Source: an uncultured Faecalibacterium sp.
Lineage (GTDB): Bacteria > Bacillota > Clostridia > Oscillospirales > Ruminococcaceae
DNA length: 64,000 nt
Direction: 5' to 3'
Assembly: GCA_934525845.1 (NCBI GenBank)
Contig: CAKSZS010000003.1
Location: 87,273-151,272 of the forward strand
Below are positions 61,241 to 64,000 of the stretch, one piece after another. The translations under genes were made by a program, and so were the position numbers. The notes under the pieces were generated by a model, which did no database searches, was not told the DNA's origin, and worked only from the letters and a program-made list of their open reading frames with translations. Every line of letters starts with the position of its first letter. Position 1 is the first letter of the stretch.

Positions 61241-61479
61241 ATGAAGAAGTTTGCGTATACGATTCAGGAGGCAAACGGTGTCCACGCACGCCCGGCTGGT
61301 CTGCTGGTAAAAGCGGCCAAGGCGCTGGACAGCACCATCACGCTGGAAACCGCAGCAGGCTGATGGCGGTCATGGGACTGGGCATCAAGCAGGGAGATAC
61401 CGTTACCGTGACGGTCGAGGGCGGCGATGAAGAAGCAAGCACCGCCGCCATGGAGAAGTTCTTCAGCGAGAATCTGTAA
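61241..61479 (+). pseudogene. HPr-like phosphocarrier gene with an internal deletion
   Basis: The frame from ATG 61241 gives an HPr start with the phosphorylation site NGVHARPAG (His15) and continues to ETAAG, where it meets TGA at residue 41. The C-terminal half of HPr (RLMAVMGLGIKQGDTVTVTVEG and AAMEKFFSENL) follows in another frame up to 61479. A deletion of several codons not divisible by three, around 61358-61365, joins the parts. The lost segment includes the residues just before the Ser46 regulatory region; the surviving LMAVMGLG lacks that serine. It lies in the beta-glucoside PTS operon and its GGAAAA site is intact. Confidence 0.85.
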
Positions 61480-61483
61480 ATGA

Positions 61484-61530
61484 AAAACGGCCGCCGATTG
61501 CACCGAGTGATGCAGTGGGCGGCCGTTTTC
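61484..61530 (+). terminator. Terminator of the PTS operon
   Basis: A 12-bp stem (61484-61495 with 61518-61529) with T-rich end, immediately after the broken HPr gene. Confidence 0.85.
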
Positions 61531-61542
61531 TATAGCTATATG

Positions 61543-61792
61543 TTACTCTTCCAGTCTGCCGTGGTCGCATCCTAACGACAGGTAGTGTTCTATCTCTCCA
61601 CCCAGCACAAGTTGGGCGTATTCCAAGGGCTTGTTGTAGAGCAGCCAGTCCAGGTTCTGCCCGCTGTGCCGGGGTGTTGCCGTACTCGTCCTCGATAACG
61701 GTGCAGTCGATGGCAAGGGTGGTGCTATCCGCGAACTGGGCTTCCACCCGGTTGGTGTCCATATTGAAGCGGCAGGAAAGCAGTTTGTTCAT
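61543..61792 (-). pseudogene. Frameshifted small mobile-element gene (DUF6061-like)
   Basis: From ATG 61792 (GGAGG upstream) the frame encodes MNKLLSCRFNMDTNRVEAQF through GNTPAQRAE. The typical continuation LDWLLYNKPLEYAQLVLGGE to DHGRLEE and TAA at 61543 is in the next frame. One extra C in AACCTGG near 61653 explains it. Such 80-residue proteins of unknown function accompany integrative elements in gut Firmicutes. Confidence 0.75.
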
Positions 61793-62422
61793 AAGGAAAC
61801 CTCCATGTTCTTCACATTTGCTTCTTTTACGGTGGAAAATTCCGTCTGTCCGTTCCAGTGCCTTTTCCTGCTGGGGTGCCACCTCACCGTACCTGTTCTC
61901 GCAGTCGAACACATGACGCTCATGGATATGCGGTGTGCTTTCATCCAGATGCAGCGCCCAGTCCAGAACGTGAACATGGTCGCCATACTTGGTTTTGAAC
62001 TCCTCAATGAACTCGGTGACAATATTCAGCAAGTCCTCTGCGGAAGCGTGTTCATCCAGCGTTCCCAGCTGGTAGATGGTCTCTTCCGGGCAGGTCTTGC
62101 GACTGGACAGCAGGTCGGGAATGGAGCGGTTACGCTCTGTGTGCCGGATCTTTGCGTTGCGTCCATTCTGACCCTCAACAAAGGCCGTGTAGTGGCTCTC
62201 GTAGAATTGCCGTTCTACATCCGAAAAGGTCGCTGCCAGATCATCCGGGTCGGGTGGCGCAAGAGCCGAACGGAAACCGTGGAAGCAGTCCCAGTAGATG
62301 TTGCCCTTGGCTCGTTCTGGGTCGATGTGCTCACTGTTGGCAAGGTTGAAACTGCGGTCATTGTGCTTGGGGTTATAGGTGCCGTGGGTTCCGGCTCGTC
62401 CGTTGTGTCGTGTTAATTTCAG
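61793..62422 (-). pseudogene. Truncated relaxase/mobilisation protein
   Basis: The N-terminal 210 residues resemble a plasmid/ICE mobilisation relaxase: LTRHNGRAGTHGTYNPKHNDR start, HTERNRSI, and the metal-binding histidine motif HLDESTPHIHERHVF. The C-terminal part is missing: after GEVAPQQEKALE the frame continues through unrelated sequence straight into the following small gene. No standard start codon precedes KLTRHNG; the best-placed codon after GGAGGG is CTG at 62422. Both points say the gene is decayed. Confidence 0.75.
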
Positions 62423-62633
62423 ATAGCATCCCTCCGTTTCAATAGCTTGGTGGGGAGAACGCAGCAGCGGAGCTGCTGGATCTGCCGCCGTTTTGCGCCA
62501 GATAATACCCAGTAGGATATGACGCACAGCATCATATCACTGGGGCAAAGGACTGCGTCCGCTGCACTCCTGCACTGGGCAAGCTGACAGGCAAAGATTT
62601 GCGAATCCCTGTCCACCAACTTGTCCGGCTTTT

Positions 62634-62901
62634 TCAGTTGGCCAAAATGACCAACTGATTTTGCCTGTTCCCAAAATGGTAACAGGCAGATAAACGGGCT
62701 AATAACGGCCATCCTGCCCAGATTCCCATTTTAGGGATTTGGGTGGAAGCTGGTAAGTGCCGCTTTCCGGCATTTACCACTACGGGTTGGTTGGTGGTCG
62801 TTTTGACCACCAACCAAAGCCCCCTATATGGCGAGTTTTCGGTCGATCGCTGCGTACGTGCGTACAGAGAAAGCCGACTGCCGCGTACGCACGTACGCAG
62901 C
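62634..62901. mobile_element. Hairpin-rich origin-like region (oriT or replication origin candidate)
   Basis: Five hairpins in 270 nt and no gene: TCAGTTGG/CCAACTGA (62634-62658), TGCCTGTT/AACAGGCA (62662-62688), GGTAAGTGCCG/CGGCATTTACC (62752-62778), a perfect 13-bp arm pair (62787-62799 with 62805-62817), and a perfect 17-bp inverted repeat (62849-62865 with 62885-62901). The first two loops share CCAAAATG. The position between relaxase and primase genes suits an oriT or origin. The remaining 62423-62633 shows nothing else. Confidence 0.55.
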
Positions 62902-62931
62902 AAAACGCCCAAATTCTCCTTTATAGGGGGG

Positions 62932-64000
62932 TCATGCCCGCCAGCCATTGGGGGTGAGGTCGGGCTGCACAAGGGCTTCGATGCCCATGAAGCCCCGGAC
63001 ACGCCGCCCGGATGAATTGACGATGTTGTTGGTGGATTCCAGATTATACCTGCGCTGGTTGGAGATCAGCGCATCGCTGAACCCTCTGGCCTTGATCGCA
63101 TTCAGGCTGTTCTCCTCGCACCACATCCTGTAGACCTCATACAGCTCTTTCGAGCTGGTGCAGGCATCCGCCTTCAGGCGGATGTAGCCCTCGGATTCGA
63201 GGAAATCGAACACATTGTTGTTATCCCGCTTCACCAGTTCCCGGTTCCGCTTGGCACGAGTGCTCTCGGTGAACTGAAAGCCGTTTTTCACCAGCCGCTG
63301 CAAACCCTCAAACGCCCACAGCAGGATGCCCTCGACCTCTGCCGCCATCTTCTCGGCAATATCCGGGTCATCCACACGGGACAGGGGCTTGTCCTTGGTG
63401 GTCAGGATGAGCTGGTGGCGGTAGAAACCGTCCGAGCGGTCATACAGAGCCTGCAAATCGCCATTGCTGAACGCCAGCAGGCGGGCGTACATCCAGCCCT
63501 GATAACTCTGCTTGCCCTTGCGCTCCAAGTCCATCTGCCCCTGTGCGGTCACGATGGATTTGACATAGTTGGTCTGACGCAGGGCTTCCATCCGCATATC
63601 ATCGTCCACGCAGAGCAGAGTGTGTTCGAGGTCGGCACGGGCGAAGCGGTTCTCCGAGATCTTGCCGATGCTGCCATCCTTCATGTTGCAGCCGAACAGT
63701 CGGGACAGCACCACGCCGATCTGTGACTTGCCCTCGCCGCCGCTGCCTTTGATGACCATCATGCGCTGGCCCTTGTTGCTGGGGATCAGGCAGTAGCCGA
63801 TGAACTCCTGCACCGTGGGAATGTCCTCCGGGTAAAGCAGGTCGGACAGGAACCGCAGCCAATGGGTGGGCTGTGGAGCTTTCGGGTCATATCTGACCGG
63901 GAGCCGGTTGCGGACGATCTCCTGCTTGCCCTCCTGAAAGGTGCCGTCCAGATACAGGGTGCCGTTTGCCAGCGCAATGCGGTCGGTGACAGGCGGGAAG
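62932..64000 (-). CDS. P4-family phage/plasmid primase-helicase (5' partial)
   Basis: An ATPase of the D5/P4 primase C-terminal helicase type. Walker A GSGGEGKSQ, Walker B TLLCVDDD, and the downstream FSNGD and YRHQL segments belong to superfamily 3 helicases used by plasmids, phages and ICEs for replication initiation. The frame continues open to the window edge; a GTG at 63813 is internal, not the start. The C-terminus (NIVNSSGRRVRGFMGIEALV) is complete and ends in TGA. Neighbouring relaxase fragments and hairpins place it in a mobile element that extends beyond the window. Confidence 0.9.
   Translation of the reverse strand, partial: FPPVTDRIALANGTLYLDGTFQEGKQEIVRNRLPVRYDPKAPQPTHWLRFLSDLLYPEDIPTVQEFIGYCLIPSNKGQRMMVIKGSGGEGKSQIGVVLSRLFGCNMKDGSIGKISENRFARADLEHTLLCVDDDMRMEALRQTNYVKSIVTAQGQMDLERKGKQSYQGWMYARLLAFSNGDLQALYDRSDGFYRHQLILTTKDKPLSRVDDPDIAEKMAAEVEGILLWAFEGLQRLVKNGFQFTESTRAKRNRELVKRDNNNVFDFLESEGYIRLKADACTSSKELYEVYRMWCEENSLNAIKARGFSDALISNQRRYNLESTNNIVNSSGRRVRGFMGIEALVQPDLTPNGWRA

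Noticed and set aside
58305..61289. A 994-residue open frame on the minus strand
   Set aside because: Antisense to the PTS and GH1 genes, whose catalytic motifs are certain.
61463..62527. One intact 354-residue mobilisation protein
   Set aside because: The frame joins a relaxase N-terminus, the leader of another gene, that gene's first half and then an out-of-frame tail into the PTS operon terminator; it is a chance fusion of remnants.

Overview
The window looks like a chromosomal segment of a GC-rich anaerobic gut Firmicute, most likely Faecalibacterium or a close Oscillospiraceae relative. This is inferred from gene content, not from a marker gene. Supporting points are the Firmicute-type promoters and ribosome binding sites, a methionine synthase split from its activation domain, PTS and ABC sugar uptake with glycosidases, LrgAB, and a dispersed family of intergenic palindromic repeats. 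Most genes are GC-rich. Two stretches (about 23.7-25.2 kb and 50.4-52.5 kb) are visibly richer in A and T.

Region by region. 0-4.4 kb: the end of a secreted ComEC-like metallo-beta-lactamase protein, then a B12-dependent methionine synthase operon. 4.4-4.7 kb: no gene, but a likely structured non-coding RNA ending in a very strong terminator. 4.7-6.6 kb: a PAP2 phosphatase and an M50-like membrane protease. 6.6-12 kb: a sucrose module (fructokinase, GH32 hydrolase, PTS IIBC, LacI regulator) with a catabolite-response (cre) site. 12-18.6 kb: a MATE exporter, an AraC regulator, an MsmK-type ABC ATPase, cysK divergent from an Rrf2 regulator, and lrgAB. 18.6-23.5 kb: an MMPL exporter with a secreted YhgE-like partner, opposed by a TetR gene with clear operators. 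23.6-25.2 kb: tRNA-Val(GAC) followed by AT-rich mobile-element debris carrying a peptidase S51 gene.

26.3-31.1 kb holds the most unusual cluster: a secreted Tp47-like protein, two membrane-anchored FMN-binding proteins and a NapH-type polyferredoxin, behind one promoter with two TTAG-N6-CTAA boxes of DtxR type. It reads as a metal-regulated cell-surface electron-transfer system. 31.7-47.6 kb is a uronic-acid glycan locus: DUF2264, GH88, GH2 beta-glucuronidase, an ABC importer without its own ATPase, a YesM/AraC two-component system, a heparinase II/III-like lyase and accessory proteins. The ATPase at 14.4 kb is the obvious candidate partner. 47.7-50.3 kb: glycerol kinase and a 2-hydroxyacid dehydrogenase. 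50.6-52.4 kb: a two-gene module with a degenerate GTPase-like protein. 52.6-57 kb: MarR-MATE, a MerR-cupin fusion, a carboxymuconolactone decarboxylase and a frameshifted MATE. 57-61.5 kb: a beta-glucoside PTS operon with an RpiR regulator and a broken HPr gene. 61.5-64 kb: mobile-element remains, with relaxase and small-gene fragments, a hairpin-rich origin-like region and a P4-type primase-helicase running off the end.
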